DNA of 20,878 bases from an uncultured Propionibacteriaceae bacterium. GTDB taxonomy: Bacteria; Actinomycetota; Actinomycetes; Propionibacteriales; Propionibacteriaceae. The stretch spans positions 1 through 20,878 of the forward strand of contig CALCKT010000007.1 in NCBI GenBank assembly GCA_937965785.1. The letters run 5' to 3'. The notes beneath the pieces were generated by a model, which saw only the letters and a program-made list of their open reading frames with translations, did not search any database and was not told the DNA's origin. Within the stretch, counting starts at the first letter, position 1. Every line of letters starts with the position of its first letter. Positions 7,524 through 15,351 of the stretch are shown piece after piece. A program made the position numbers and the translations under genes.

Positions 7524-7910
7524 ATGAGTCAGCAACCTCTTGACAAATCCGAGTTCGAGGCCGCACTGGCGGCCCGCAAGGACTTGGGCCCGGAGATGGA
7601 ACCGGCCCTCGTCGAATCATTCGCGGAGAAGGTGGTTGCTGAGATCAGGCGTCAGCAGGCAATGAGCCCGGGACCGGGCATGTCGCAGACGTTCACGCCG
7701 GCCCAGCAGGCCCGTGCGCAGCGTCAGGAACGTTCCTACAACCCGATGGCGCTGGCGATCACATCGATGGCTTTTGCCATCCCGCTGACCGCCATCGCTT
7801 TGATATTCGGCGGGCCTCTCATGGGGTTGGTGATCTGGGCGGGGATCGTCGGCATCAATTTCGCCGCCGCCCTGGGGAATTTCAAGTTCAACGGCCCCTC
7901 GTCGCGCTGA
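7524..7910 (+). CDS. Small membrane protein, unknown function
   Basis: 128 aa. The first 75 residues are soluble, charged and then Gln/Ala-rich (AQQARAQRQE), followed by two hydrophobic helices at about 76-95 and 97-118 and a short polar tail. Proteins of this shape are found next to xseA in other actinobacteria by my recollection, but I cannot name a family. It has its own leaderless promoter and is divergent from xseA. Earlier in-frame codons run through xseA on the opposite strand and are rejected. Role unknown. Confidence 0.7.
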   Translation: MSQQPLDKSEFEAALAARKDLGPEMEPALVESFAEKVVAEIRRQQAMSPGPGMSQTFTPAQQARAQRQERSYNPMALAITSMAFAIPLTAIALIFGGPLMGLVIWAGIVGINFAAALGNFKFNGPSSR

Positions 7911-7981
7911 CTTTCGGCCAGGCGGTTCCTTGGCCACATTGCGACTCCCGTCCCCGGAAAACCCCGCCGGCGTGTCCCGCT

Positions 7982-7987
7982 TAGTAT
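7982..7987 (+). promoter_or_regulatory. -10 element of the YwiC-like gene (leaderless)
   Basis: TAGTAT ends 8 nt before GTG 7996. Confidence 0.4.
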
Positions 7988-7995
7988 CGGGTGCT

Positions 7996-8805
7996 GTGAG
8001 CAGCAGGAAGGGATCCCGGAAACCCGGGGGACATTCACAGGGTTGGGTGCCTAACCATCACGGGGCATGGGCGATGCTGATCATGCCCTACGTCATGGGG
8101 ATGATCTGGGCCGTCGGGGCCGGACGGTTCTCGTGGCCGCTGGTGTTGCTGGCCCCGGTGTGGGTGATCGGCTATTTCGCCTTCTTCGCCACGGCGACGT
8201 GGCTGAAGTCGAACTTCAAACCCAGGTATCGCCGCGCTGTGCTCACCTACGGCGCGATCACCGTCGTCCTCGGCATTCTGCTGCTGGCGTTGAAACCCGC
8301 GTGGTGGGCGTGGGCGCTGGTGTTCGGGCCGCTGACCGGGATCGGGTTGTGGCTGGCGTGGAAACGCCGCGAACGATCGCTGCCGTCGGGTTTCGTGACG
8401 GTACTGGCCGCCGCGGGACTGCCCCTGGTGCTCGGCTCGGAGGGGCCGCTCAACCTCGGTGGCCTGCCGGTGCTGGCGGGGTTGTCGCTGGCCTGCTTCG
8501 GCTATTTCTTCGGCACCGTTTTCTATGTCAAGACCAACGTGCGGGAACGCGGTCGGGTGAGCTATATCGTCTACTCCGTCGCCTGGCACGCGGCCTGCGC
8601 GGTGCTGTTCGCCGTCGTCGACTTCAACCTGCCCCGCTGGTGGCTGGTGGCGTTCTTCGTCGCCTGCACGCTGCGGGCGTGGCTGGTGCCCTCGCTGGGG
8701 GTGATGAAGGGACGCAAGGTGACCACCAAACAGCTCGGCTACACGGAGATGATCGCCACCGCGGCGCTGCTGGCGATCCTGATTCCCGGGGTGCTGATCG
8801 CCTGA
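7996..8805 (+). CDS. YwiC-like family integral membrane protein
   Basis: 269 aa, about eight hydrophobic helices. After a basic N-terminus the family opening VPNHHGAWAMLIMPYVMG is seen at about 17-34, and the rest alternates helices with short Arg/Lys-rich loops, for example WLKSNFKPRYRRAV. YwiC-like proteins are widespread in Bacillus and actinobacteria and have no assigned biochemical role; in Bacillus ywiC lies in the anaerobic fnr/nar region. GTG 7996 is chosen because TAGTAT lies just upstream and the basic residues SSRKGSRK fit a cytosolic N-terminus. It is 55 bp upstream of ispH and may be partly co-transcribed, though ispH has its own promoter. Confidence 0.8.
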   Translation: MSSRKGSRKPGGHSQGWVPNHHGAWAMLIMPYVMGMIWAVGAGRFSWPLVLLAPVWVIGYFAFFATATWLKSNFKPRYRRAVLTYGAITVVLGILLLALKPAWWAWALVFGPLTGIGLWLAWKRRERSLPSGFVTVLAAAGLPLVLGSEGPLNLGGLPVLAGLSLACFGYFFGTVFYVKTNVRERGRVSYIVYSVAWHAACAVLFAVVDFNLPRWWLVAFFVACTLRAWLVPSLGVMKGRKVTTKQLGYTEMIATAALLAILIPGVLIA

Positions 8806-8847
8806 CCGGCGGCCGGTCGGAAACGCCGAGGGACGGTGTGTGCCCCG

Positions 8848-8853
8848 TACACT
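8848..8853 (+). promoter_or_regulatory. -10 element of ispH (leaderless)
   Basis: TACACT ends 7 nt before ATG 8861. It supports 8861 rather than the in-frame upstream codon at 8840. Confidence 0.45.
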
Positions 8854-8860
8854 GGCCCGC

Positions 8861-9823
8861 ATGAGCACCAGCAAGCGGGTCATCGTCGCTGCGCCACGCG
8901 GATACTGCGCGGGCGTGGACCGTGCCGTCACCACCGTGGAGAAGGCCCTCGAGACCTACGGCCCGCCCATCTACGTGCGCAAACAGATCGTCCACAACAA
9001 ACATGTCGTCTCAACCCTTGAGGAACGGGGCGCGATCTTCGTCGACGAACTGGACGAGGTGCCCGCCGACGCCCTGGTGGTGTTCTCCGCGCACGGCGTC
9101 TCCCCGGCCGTCCGGGAGGAGGCGGCCCGCCGTGAGCTGCGCACCATTGACGCCACCTGCCCGCTCGTGACGAAGGTGCACCGCGAGGCGAAACGGTTCG
9201 CCGCCAAGGGCACCGACATTCTCCTGATCGGGCACGCCGGACACGAGGAGGTGGAGGGCACCATGGGGGAGGCCCCGGATCGCACCACCCTCCTGGAGAA
9301 CCCCGACGATGTCGACCGCCTCGACCTGCCCGCCGACAAACCCCTCGTCTGGTTGTCGCAGACCACCCTCAGCGTCGACGAGACCATGGAGACCGTCACC
9401 CGGCTGCAGCAGAAGTTCCCGCTGCTGATGAGCCCGCCCACCGACGACATCTGCTACGCCACCCAGAACCGGCAACAGGCGGTCAAGCAGATCGCGCCCC
9501 ACTGCGACCTGATGATCGTGGTCGGGTCGCGGAACTCGTCGAACTCGATGCGTCTGGTGGAGGTCGCACTCGAGGCCGGTGCGAAACGTTCCGAACGCGT
9601 CGACTACCCCAACGAGATCCAGGACGATTGGCTCGACGGCGTCTCCACCATCGGGCTCACCTCGGGGGCCTCCGTGCCCGACGAACTGGTGCAGGGGGTG
9701 CTGGCGTTGTTGAGGGAACGGGGTTTCCCGAAGGCCGAGGAGGAAAGCCTCATCGAGGAGAACCTGACCTTCGCCCTGCCCCCTGAGCTGCGTCGCGCCA
9801 TCAAGGAAAGCGACCCCGCCTGA
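8861..9823 (+). CDS. ispH: 4-hydroxy-3-methylbut-2-enyl diphosphate reductase (IspH/LytB)
   Basis: 320 aa. It catalyses the last step of the MEP pathway, reducing HMBPP to IPP and DMAPP with an oxygen-sensitive iron-sulfur cluster. The three cluster cysteines are in place: Cys15 (APRGYCAGVDRA), Cys100 (DATCPLV) and Cys198 (DDICYATQNRQ). Substrate-binding histidines and acid lie in QIVHNKHVV (42-50), SAHGVSP and IGHAGHEEVEGTMGE (123-137), with SRNSSNS and TSGASVPD downstream. It is a complete short-form IspH. It supplies the building blocks used by the cis-prenyltransferase at 3445. It converges on ilvA, whose stop is 171 bp away. Confidence 0.96.
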   Translation: MSTSKRVIVAAPRGYCAGVDRAVTTVEKALETYGPPIYVRKQIVHNKHVVSTLEERGAIFVDELDEVPADALVVFSAHGVSPAVREEAARRELRTIDATCPLVTKVHREAKRFAAKGTDILLIGHAGHEEVEGTMGEAPDRTTLLENPDDVDRLDLPADKPLVWLSQTTLSVDETMETVTRLQQKFPLLMSPPTDDICYATQNRQQAVKQIAPHCDLMIVVGSRNSSNSMRLVEVALEAGAKRSERVDYPNEIQDDWLDGVSTIGLTSGASVPDELVQGVLALLRERGFPKAEEESLIEENLTFALPPELRRAIKESDPA

Positions 9824-9980
9824 GGCCAGCACCTGCTCACCTGCGACTCCAGCCACTCGGTGGCCTCCAGGTCAGCCGGAGGCGATGTGCATGCCGATAT
9901 TGATGACGAGGTGTGACCCGGGGTCGGCTCATGAAGTGACCGCGCCGGGACATCCGTGCCGGAAGACGTGTTCTCCTCCG

Positions 9981-10004
9981 CCTGGTCGGACTGGTCAGAC
10001 CAGG
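9981..10004. terminator. Hairpin at the ilvA stop, between convergent genes
   Basis: CCTGGTC (9981-9987) pairs perfectly with GACCAGG (9998-10004) across 10 nt. It overlaps the ilvA stop (9995-9997). There is no T run, so it may block 3' decay rather than terminate. The rest of the 171-bp gap after ispH holds no convincing gene. Confidence 0.3.
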
Positions 10005-11263
10005 AAACGGAAGTAGGGGCTGGTGGAATCGACCTCGTTGACCTCCATGCCGCATTCGGTGATGCGGGCCAGGAGGAAACGGTAGTCCCCGGGGTTGCTG
10101 AGTTCGACGCCGACCAGGGCCGGGCCGACCTCCCGGCTGGAGCGTTTCACGTACTCGAAGTAGGTGATGTCGTCGTCGGGGCCGAGCACCTCGTCGAGGA
10201 AACGTCGCAACGCGCCCGGTTGCTGCGGGAAGTTGACCAGGAAGTAGTGCTTGCGACCCTCGTGCAGCAGCGACCGCTCCACGACATCGGCATAGCGGGC
10301 GACGTCGTTGTTGCCACCCGAGACGATGCTCAGCACCCGCGACCCACCGGGAATGTGGACGCGTGTGCCCACCCCGCCGGTGGGCAGGGCGGCGGCCGCG
10401 AGGGCCCCGGCGGGTTCGGCGATGATGCCGTCGGTTTGGTACATGTCGAGCATCTCGGAGCACACCTGCCCCTCGGGGATGCGGGTCAATTCGATCTTCG
10501 CCTCGTTGATGACGCCGAAGGTGTAGTCGCCCACGAGGCTGACCGCGGCACCGTCGACGAAGGTGTCGATGTTGTTCAGCGGGAACGGGCGTCCCGCGGA
10601 GATCGCGGCCGCCACGCACGGCGCCCCGTCCGGTTCCACCCCGATGATCCGCACCTGCGGGTGGTGGGTGCGCAACCAGGCCGCGGCACCCGACATCAAA
10701 CCCCCGCCACCGACGGGCAGGATGACGACATCCGGCACGAACCCGAGCTGTTCGACGGCCTCCGCGATGGCGGTGCCCTGCCCGGCGGCGGTGCGCGGGT
10801 CGTTGAAGGCGGGCACGAGAATGCGGCCGTTGTTCTCCGCGAACCGAGCCGCGGCCTTGGAGGCCTGGTCGTAGGTGGCGCCCTCCATGACGAGCTCGAC
10901 GTGACCGCGTCCCAGCGCCTGGATGCGGTCGCGTTTCTGCCGGGGCGTGGTGGTGGGCACGTAGACGACCGCGCCGATGCCCAGCGTCGCAGCCGCGAAC
11001 GCGACCCCCTGCCCGTGGTTGCCGGCCGACGCGCACACCACACCGGCTTCCCGAGCCTCGGGAGGGAGCTGCGAGATCAGGTTGTAGGCGCCCCGCAGCT
11101 TGTAGGAACGCACGGGTTGGAGATCCTCGCGTTTCAACCACACCTCGGATCCAGTGGCGTCCGTGAGTCGCTGGTTCAACTCGACGGGGGTGATGCGGGC
11201 CACTCCCTTCAACCGGTCGCGGGCGTCGGGAACGAGGGCAGCCAGATCGGAAAGCACAGTCAC
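9995..11263 (-). CDS. ilvA: Threonine ammonia-lyase (threonine dehydratase)
   Basis: 422 aa from GTG 11263. A PLP enzyme turning threonine into 2-oxobutanoate and ammonia, the entry step to isoleucine. The PLP lysine is Lys55 in VRSYKLRGAYN; the ASAGNHGQG loop follows at 79-87 and the glycine-rich phosphate-binding VGGGGLMSG further on. A single ACT-like regulatory domain covers the last 85 residues (HYFLVNFPQQPGALRRFLDE...), as in the short, single-domain actinobacterial form, so isoleucine feedback is likely. The start GTG 11263 follows a -10-like CACAAT by 7 nt; the longer frame to 11299 lacks support. No leucine/isoleucine attenuator is visible upstream. Confidence 0.93.
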   Translation of the reverse strand: MTVLSDLAALVPDARDRLKGVARITPVELNQRLTDATGSEVWLKREDLQPVRSYKLRGAYNLISQLPPEAREAGVVCASAGNHGQGVAFAAATLGIGAVVYVPTTTPRQKRDRIQALGRGHVELVMEGATYDQASKAAARFAENNGRILVPAFNDPRTAAGQGTAIAEAVEQLGFVPDVVILPVGGGGLMSGAAAWLRTHHPQVRIIGVEPDGAPCVAAAISAGRPFPLNNIDTFVDGAAVSLVGDYTFGVINEAKIELTRIPEGQVCSEMLDMYQTDGIIAEPAGALAAAALPTGGVGTRVHIPGGSRVLSIVSGGNNDVARYADVVERSLLHEGRKHYFLVNFPQQPGALRRFLDEVLGPDDDITYFEYVKRSSREVGPALVGVELSNPGDYRFLLARITECGMEVNEVDSTSPYFRFLV

Positions 11264-11270
11264 GGGCCCA

Positions 11271-11276
11271 ATTGTG
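11271..11276 (-). promoter_or_regulatory. Possible -10 element of ilvA (leaderless)
   Basis: CACAAT on the minus strand ends 7 nt before GTG 11263. Confidence 0.35.
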
Positions 11277-11329
11277 CTAGCCGGAAACAAAATCCGCACT
11301 CTTCACGGGGGCGCGCCCTCCCAGAAGCT

Positions 11330-11385
11330 GGTTGAGCTATTCATTCCCTGAAGCCGGTTGAGCCGAGTCGCGAGCCCCCTTCCCT
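11330..11385 (+). repeat. Partial REP-like elements
   Basis: Two left ends only (GGTTGAGC at 11330, GGTTGAGCCGAG at 11356), each preceded by GAAGC(T/C). They look like truncated copies of the element that is complete immediately downstream. Confidence 0.55.
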
Positions 11386-11391
11386 GAAGCC

Positions 11392-11643
11392 GGTTGAGCC
11401 GGGCCGTGAGGGACGAGCGGCCCGTGTCGAAACCATCCGGCGGTTGAGTGGCGGACCCGACCCCAGTTCCCGGAAAAGAGCGCTGTGGTTTCGACTCGAC
11501 CGGCTTCGGGAAGGGTGAAGCTGGTTGAGCCGGGGCGCGAGGAACGAGTGGCCCGTGTCGAAACCATCCGGCGGTTGAGTGGCGGACCCGACTCCAGTTC
11601 CCGGGCAAGGTCATTGTGGTTTCGACTCGACCGGCTTGCTGGA
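11392..11643 (+). repeat. Tandem pair of composite repeats, about 131 bp period
   Basis: Unit 1 starts at 11392 and unit 2 at 11523. Each has a left arm GGTTGAGCCGGG...GTGTCGAAACC, a shared core beginning ATCCGGCGGTTGAGTGGCGG and including GACCCGAC(C/T)CCAGTTCCCGG, and a right arm GGTTTCGACTCGACCGGCTT that is a left-arm-like sequence in inverse orientation. The core is nearly identical between units while parts of the arms and the bases before the right arm differ. No gene is present in 11264-11762 apart from these repeats. Confidence 0.75.
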
Positions 11644-11762
11644 GTGTCACAGCAGGCCGTGCAGCACAGGCTCCCGGCGTCGGTCTCGATGACACGGCGT
11701 GTTCCCACAACCAGTTCACCAGAGACACCTGGGCTGCCCCTCTCAACCCCGCTCGCCGTCGC

Positions 11763-12407
11763 CTAAGTCTGGGGCTGCCAGTCGATGGTCCCTCGGATCA
11801 CGCTGTCGAGCGAGATCGGGTAGCTGTCGAGGTCAGCCGCCAGGAGGGAATCCCCCAACTCCCGCGTGCACCCGATGTACAAAGAGTCGTGGTAGATCGG
11901 ACATGCCGCGACAAAGCTGCGGTCTTGGGACAGGATCATCAGCGGGCATCGCTGCCCTAGTACAGGGAGATCGCGGGCAAGCCATGACAGCGGTTCGTGA
12001 ATCAAAACGACATCCTCCGGGATGCCCGGAATATCGCCTATGCTGTCCGGGATCAACGACAGGTAACGCACGAGAGGCGACACCCACGTCGGCACGTTCA
12101 CGGGCGCGCTCGTCATGGTGCTGTCCTCCCCGTAGCCCTTCCAGAGGGCGAAGTAGCACTCGCGGTCCCGCCCCTGCGCGAGAGCATCGACGAGCGCCCC
12201 TGCCGCCTGGTCGGACAAGTCCCCGTACGGAGCATCCACCAACTCTGGTGCTCTGTCGCAGATTTGTTCCCAATACACCTCCCCGTCAATCTCTGTGAGA
12301 TCGACGACATCCTTCCAGGAACGCCACTGCCCCGCGGCATCACGGACTGGAAGCAGGACCCGCACCGCACGCTCGTGTCCCTCGCCCACCAGGTCACTTA
12401 CCCGCAC
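11763..12407 (-). CDS. Cytosolic protein of unknown function, last gene of a three-gene cassette
   Basis: 214 aa from GTG 12407, with GGAGGT (12414-12419) six bases upstream. There is no signal peptide or membrane segment. Features are an acidic N-terminal half, the segment ECYFALWKGYGED in the middle and a C-terminal stretch SQDRSFVAACPIYHDSLYIGC. This pattern (aromatic-W-x-GYG, then DR-aromatic-V-A...Y-(I/V)-G) resembles uncharacterised actinobacterial proteins seen near toxins or as lone genes; I know no function for them. The earlier GTG at 12425 lacks a ribosome site. It follows the lipoprotein gene by 24 bp, in the same operon. An immunity or stress role is possible but unproven. Confidence 0.65.
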   Translation of the reverse strand: MRVSDLVGEGHERAVRVLLPVRDAAGQWRSWKDVVDLTEIDGEVYWEQICDRAPELVDAPYGDLSDQAAGALVDALAQGRDRECYFALWKGYGEDSTMTSAPVNVPTWVSPLVRYLSLIPDSIGDIPGIPEDVVLIHEPLSWLARDLPVLGQRCPLMILSQDRSFVAACPIYHDSLYIGCTRELGDSLLAADLDSYPISLDSVIRGTIDWQPQT

Positions 12408-12431
12408 AATCGCACCTCCCAGCACACACCC

Positions 12432-13019
12432 TCATACCCTGAAACCATAGGTCACGATGTCATATGGATACTCCACATCCAGCGAATCGATGTGGTAATA
12501 GACCTCCACCGTCACAAACACGGTAGCGCTATCAAGCTCCACTGCAGCCGTCACTGACTCCCCATCTGAATCCAAGGTACAAGTCTGCCCTTCCATCACA
12601 CACTCGATCGTTGGCCGCTCATCAGAAGGAATTCCTTCAGCGTCATAGCCCGTGAACTCACGTACAAAAACCTGCGCGGGAATCACGGGGGAATCCACCG
12701 TGATCCGCGCCGAACCGCCGGTAGCGATCGTTATTACCTCGTTCGGTTCGATCGTCGGTCGTGCAGTGTGAAAGGAACTGCTGGAGCCGCTATACCAAAT
12801 AGAGGACAGTGGTGGGATCGCAATCCCATTCACGGTCGCGTCGGGCGCAGAAGTTGGTGGGGCCTGCACGGCAATCATCGTCTCCATCGTCTCCTCGGAG
12901 GGCAACGAGGCGCTGGGATAAGCTTCATCCCTTCCCGAGCTGGAGCATCCTCCCACGGCGAGTGCCGCGAGGACGACCACCGGAACCAGAACCGAACGAG
13001 CGCCGCCTAGTCCCGCCAT
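12432..13019 (-). CDS. Small lipoprotein of unknown function
   Basis: 195 aa. Signal peptide MAGLGGARSV plus a hydrophobic core ends in lipobox AVGGC, lipid-modified Cys25. A Ser/Thr/Pro-rich linker to about 75 leads to a beta-rich domain with two cysteines (TIECVMEGQTCTLD), probably one disulfide, ending TYGFRV. ATG 13019 lies one base behind the stop of the upstream secreted-protein gene (TGAGATG), so the two are translated together. Lower GC and more mixed codon use than the flanking housekeeping genes. Function is not recognised; the pairing with an exported four-cysteine protein suggests both act at the cell surface. Confidence 0.7.
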   Translation of the reverse strand: MAGLGGARSVLVPVVVLAALAVGGCSSSGRDEAYPSASLPSEETMETMIAVQAPPTSAPDATVNGIAIPPLSSIWYSGSSSSFHTARPTIEPNEVITIATGGSARITVDSPVIPAQVFVREFTGYDAEGIPSDERPTIECVMEGQTCTLDSDGESVTAAVELDSATVFVTVEVYYHIDSLDVEYPYDIVTYGFRV

Positions 13020-13020
13020 C

Positions 13021-13623
13021 TCAGCACCAGAAGCGGCTTATTTTTGGGTCCCAGTTCCTGGTCGTCGACTTATAGACGGTTCCGCCTTCAAGAGAGGCGT
13101 GCATCGAGAACGCACGGAACATGAACTCTCCCTCGTTCCGGCAGGTGGAGTGCGGAGTAGCTACACCGGACCAGGTTTGGTTGGTTCGACGGGAAGACCC
13201 TGACATCACATACTGTGCTCCCCACCAGCGGTCTCGAAAAACCGCGGTGACCACCTCAGCACGTTCCACAGTCAGTCCGCACTTGGTCACGGCATGGACC
13301 GAAACCATGTTTCCGCCCCTGTGGCTCTTGTGAGGGTAACCCGTGGACCCCCGGCATCCGGCGGGCGAGGGTTTCCACCAGGACGGGACAGTTTCAGGGT
13401 GATCCGCGTCCGTTTCCCCCTCGATGGTTCCTTCCGGCGCCACCGCCGTAGTCGCCTCCGGCAACGTTTGCGTCTGATTTGTCGAGCCAGAGAGATCCGA
13501 AACCGTGACAAGCGAGGTGGACTCGCCATCCTGATCTTCTGCCCTCGCCGTAGGAGACACGGCCCCCACCGCCAGAAGAAAAGCTCCTATTATACCGAGC
13601 GCCGCGCGCCATCTGATCATCAT
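13021..13623 (-). CDS. Secreted four-cysteine protein of unknown function
   Basis: 200 aa from ATG 13623, which has AAGGGG seven bases upstream; the ATGs at 13647 and 13620 are alternatives. Signal peptide MMIRWRAALG...SPTARA, predicted cut after Ala28. An acidic Thr/Ser linker (about 29-80) precedes a compact domain with Cys90, Cys115, Cys161 and Cys200 (the last residue), enough for two disulfides. Landmarks are GYPHKSHRGGNMVSVHAVTKC and RDRWWGAQYVMSG. Short exported actinobacterial proteins with a PHxS...VSVH...TKC pattern exist, all uncharacterised as far as I know. First gene of a three-gene operon with the lipoprotein at 13019 and the cytosolic protein at 12407. Confidence 0.68.
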   Translation of the reverse strand: MMIRWRAALGIIGAFLLAVGAVSPTARAEDQDGESTSLVTVSDLSGSTNQTQTLPEATTAVAPEGTIEGETDADHPETVPSWWKPSPAGCRGSTGYPHKSHRGGNMVSVHAVTKCGLTVERAEVVTAVFRDRWWGAQYVMSGSSRRTNQTWSGVATPHSTCRNEGEFMFRAFSMHASLEGGTVYKSTTRNWDPKISRFWC

Positions 13624-13825
13624 GGTCAAACCCCTTCGTTGCGTCATCCATCAAACTATGGACTCTCGTCTAATTCACTAGATCACGAGTAGGTAACCAT
13701 TCTCGACTCTAGTATTGCGGCGCCTCACTGTCAATCCCTCGACGAGACTCATAGTCCCCGCGTGGGTAGGGGCCGTGCCTCACCCGGTTTCCTCAGAAGA
13801 TGGGTGGGGCGGGCGGCAAGGGGAT

Positions 13826-14100
13826 GTGAAGGATCTGTCGTTGGCTGATCGGATGGAGGTCACCAAGAAGTACGCGAAGGCCCACCAGACCGCGTCGAAG
13901 AAGGACAAAACCACTGGACGAAACTTGGGCCATGTCTGTCAACAGTTGCGCCGCCGGGGCGGGCAGTCCCCCGGGACGGGCAGTCGCGACGATCGTGGTC
14001 GTCGATTGATGCCGATCCTTGTAAGTATTCCTGCGACGCCCGACTCGTGTTGGGACGGCGTGAGCCGGCACGGATGTCAGCGACCAGTTCCGGTATCTTC
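13826..14100 (+). pseudogene. Decayed transposase/integrase-core fragment
   Basis: From GTG 13826 the plus strand reads VKDLSLADRMEVTKKYAKAH and then QTASKKDKT, which is the N-terminal pattern of actinobacterial integrase-core transposases (IS481-like or ISNCY groups by memory). The expected continuation (an ILDE...TGWSR segment) is missing; the match resumes in another frame at about 14017 with PCKYSCDARLVLGR. So there is at least one frameshift and a deletion, and no catalytic domain remains. No terminal inverted repeats are visible. It lies in the 650-bp gap between the accessory cassette and the phosphorylase gene, which otherwise holds only the hairpins listed next. Confidence 0.45.
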
Positions 14101-14180
14101 ACACCAACCGGCAGCCCCAGCGGGCACGGCCGTCGACCAGCCCGCACACAAGCCCGTTGCTGCCCGAAAGGGCGCGAACC

Positions 14181-14218
14181 CGCCCAGGCCGACGGCTCGG
14201 CGGTATCCCGCCTGGGCG
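14181..14218 (-). terminator. Possible terminator hairpin downstream of the phosphorylase gene
   Basis: CGCCCAGGC (14181-14189) and GCCTGGGCG (14210-14218) form a perfect 9-bp stem with a 20-nt loop, 57 bp past the phosphorylase stop. A second, fully self-complementary palindrome, GCCGGCGCCGGC (14257-14268), sits just after the stop. No T run follows. Confidence 0.35.
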
Positions 14219-14274
14219 GAGCAAATCCCGGCAGACGACCGTCGAGGGCCAAGAGGGCCGGCGCCGGCGTGGGA

Positions 14275-15039
14275 TCAGCAGCCGGCTGCTGCTTCCAGAG
14301 CCAGGGACAGGGCGACATGGTGCGAGTCGACGCCGAAGCCGCGCAGGTCGTAGTCGTCGTCGGCGAGGGTGTCGGCGGTGAACAGCAATTGGGCGAAGCG
14401 CACTCCGCGGACCTTAGCGATCGCCGCCATCGCGGCGCATTCCATCTCGACGGCGACGCAGCCCTGCGACTTGCGCTGCTCCACCAGGGCGCGGGTCTCA
14501 CGGAAGAAGCCGTCGGTGGTCCACACCGGAGCGACCTGCGCCCCAAAGCCCGCTGAACGCGCCACCTTCGCGACGGTGGCTCGCAGCGCCTCGTCGGTCT
14601 CGACCCACGCCCCGGCCTTCAGGTAGTGATACGACGTACCCTCGTCGCGCAGCGCTCGGCTGGGGACGATGAACTCCCCCTCCTGCAGTTTCCGGAGCGC
14701 CCCGCAGGAACCGACGGCGACCAGCGATTCGGCCCCGGAGCGAATCATCCGCTCGGTCACCAGAGCCGCGGCGGCCGCGCCGATCGGCATCGGCACGACC
14801 CGCACCGCCTGCCCGCCGCGCGTCGCCTCGTAAATCGGGTACTCGACGGTGACGAACGGCACGGTCCCCACCCGCCGCACCTCCCAGCCCTCGGCGGTCT
14901 CGATCGTCTTCTCGGACAGGAACGCCAACACAGCGACGTCAGGCCCCTCGACCTGCACATCGGCGAACATCATCGGCGAGATGAGGTCGTCGGGGTCATC
15001 GTCGAAGTCGAGGATTGGAAAAGCACCGGGCATCAGCAT
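14275..15039 (-). CDS. Nucleoside phosphorylase (PNP/UDP family)
   Basis: 254 aa from ATG 15039. It cleaves a nucleoside with phosphate to a free base and (deoxy)ribose-1-phosphate in salvage. Family motifs are AVGSCGALRKLQEGEFIVPS (phosphate/sugar site region), TTDGFFRET at 174-182, and VAVEMECAAMAAIA at 196-209, where the acidic residues of VEME bind the sugar. Near the C-terminus TADTLADDDYDLRGF (221-235) carries the acidic base-contacting region. It belongs to the hexameric NP-I group but not clearly to DeoD or Udp, so base preference is open. GATGAT ends 6 nt before the ATG, a weak leaderless -10; the longer frame to 15090 is not supported. Confidence 0.82.
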   Translation of the reverse strand: MLMPGAFPILDFDDDPDDLISPMMFADVQVEGPDVAVLAFLSEKTIETAEGWEVRRVGTVPFVTVEYPIYEATRGGQAVRVVPMPIGAAAAALVTERMIRSGAESLVAVGSCGALRKLQEGEFIVPSRALRDEGTSYHYLKAGAWVETDEALRATVAKVARSAGFGAQVAPVWTTDGFFRETRALVEQRKSQGCVAVEMECAAMAAIAKVRGVRFAQLLFTADTLADDDYDLRGFGVDSHHVALSLALEAAAGC

Positions 15040-15216
15040 GGGTTGATCATCCCACGCGAGTCGCAGCGACGGCGGGCGAGTTCGGTTCAAACTCTCTTGT
15101 CCTCCTCACGTGCACATACCTGAACATGTCCCATGGGATTCGGTACGCCGCTGAAAGTCGGGCATGCGACGGCGGAAGCACTCGTGGTCGTCGTCACTCT
15201 TCGGAAATGCAAACCC

Positions 15217-15328
15217 GGTTGAGTCGGGGCGTGAGGAAGGAGCGGCCCGAGGTGAAACCATCCGGCACCCGAAAAGCAGACCCGGCCACAGGTCCTTGAA
15301 CACCCTCACTGCGGTTTCCATGCGGCCA
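15217..15328 (+). repeat. Degenerate composite repeat
   Basis: Left arm GGTTGAGTCGGGG...GTGAAACC (15217-15259), core starting ATCCGGC and containing AGACCCGGCCACAGGTCC, then a right arm GGTTTCC at 15313. The order and spacing match the units at 11392 and 11523, with many substitutions. It occupies most of the gap between the phosphorylase start and the rmuC stop; nothing else is seen there. Confidence 0.55.
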
Positions 15329-15351
15329 GCCCCGTCGGCTTTGAGAACCTC

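Noticed and set aside
8035..8934. Minus-strand 299-codon frame opposite the YwiC-like gene
   Set aside because: Antisense to a recognised membrane protein; composition is Arg/Gln/Pro-rich with no domains.
11640..11746. Minus-strand Cys-rich short frame (SLCCTACCDTPAS) as a peptide toxin or lantibiotic precursor
   Set aside because: No ribosome site or convincing start, the frame runs into the repeat units, and no modification enzyme is nearby.
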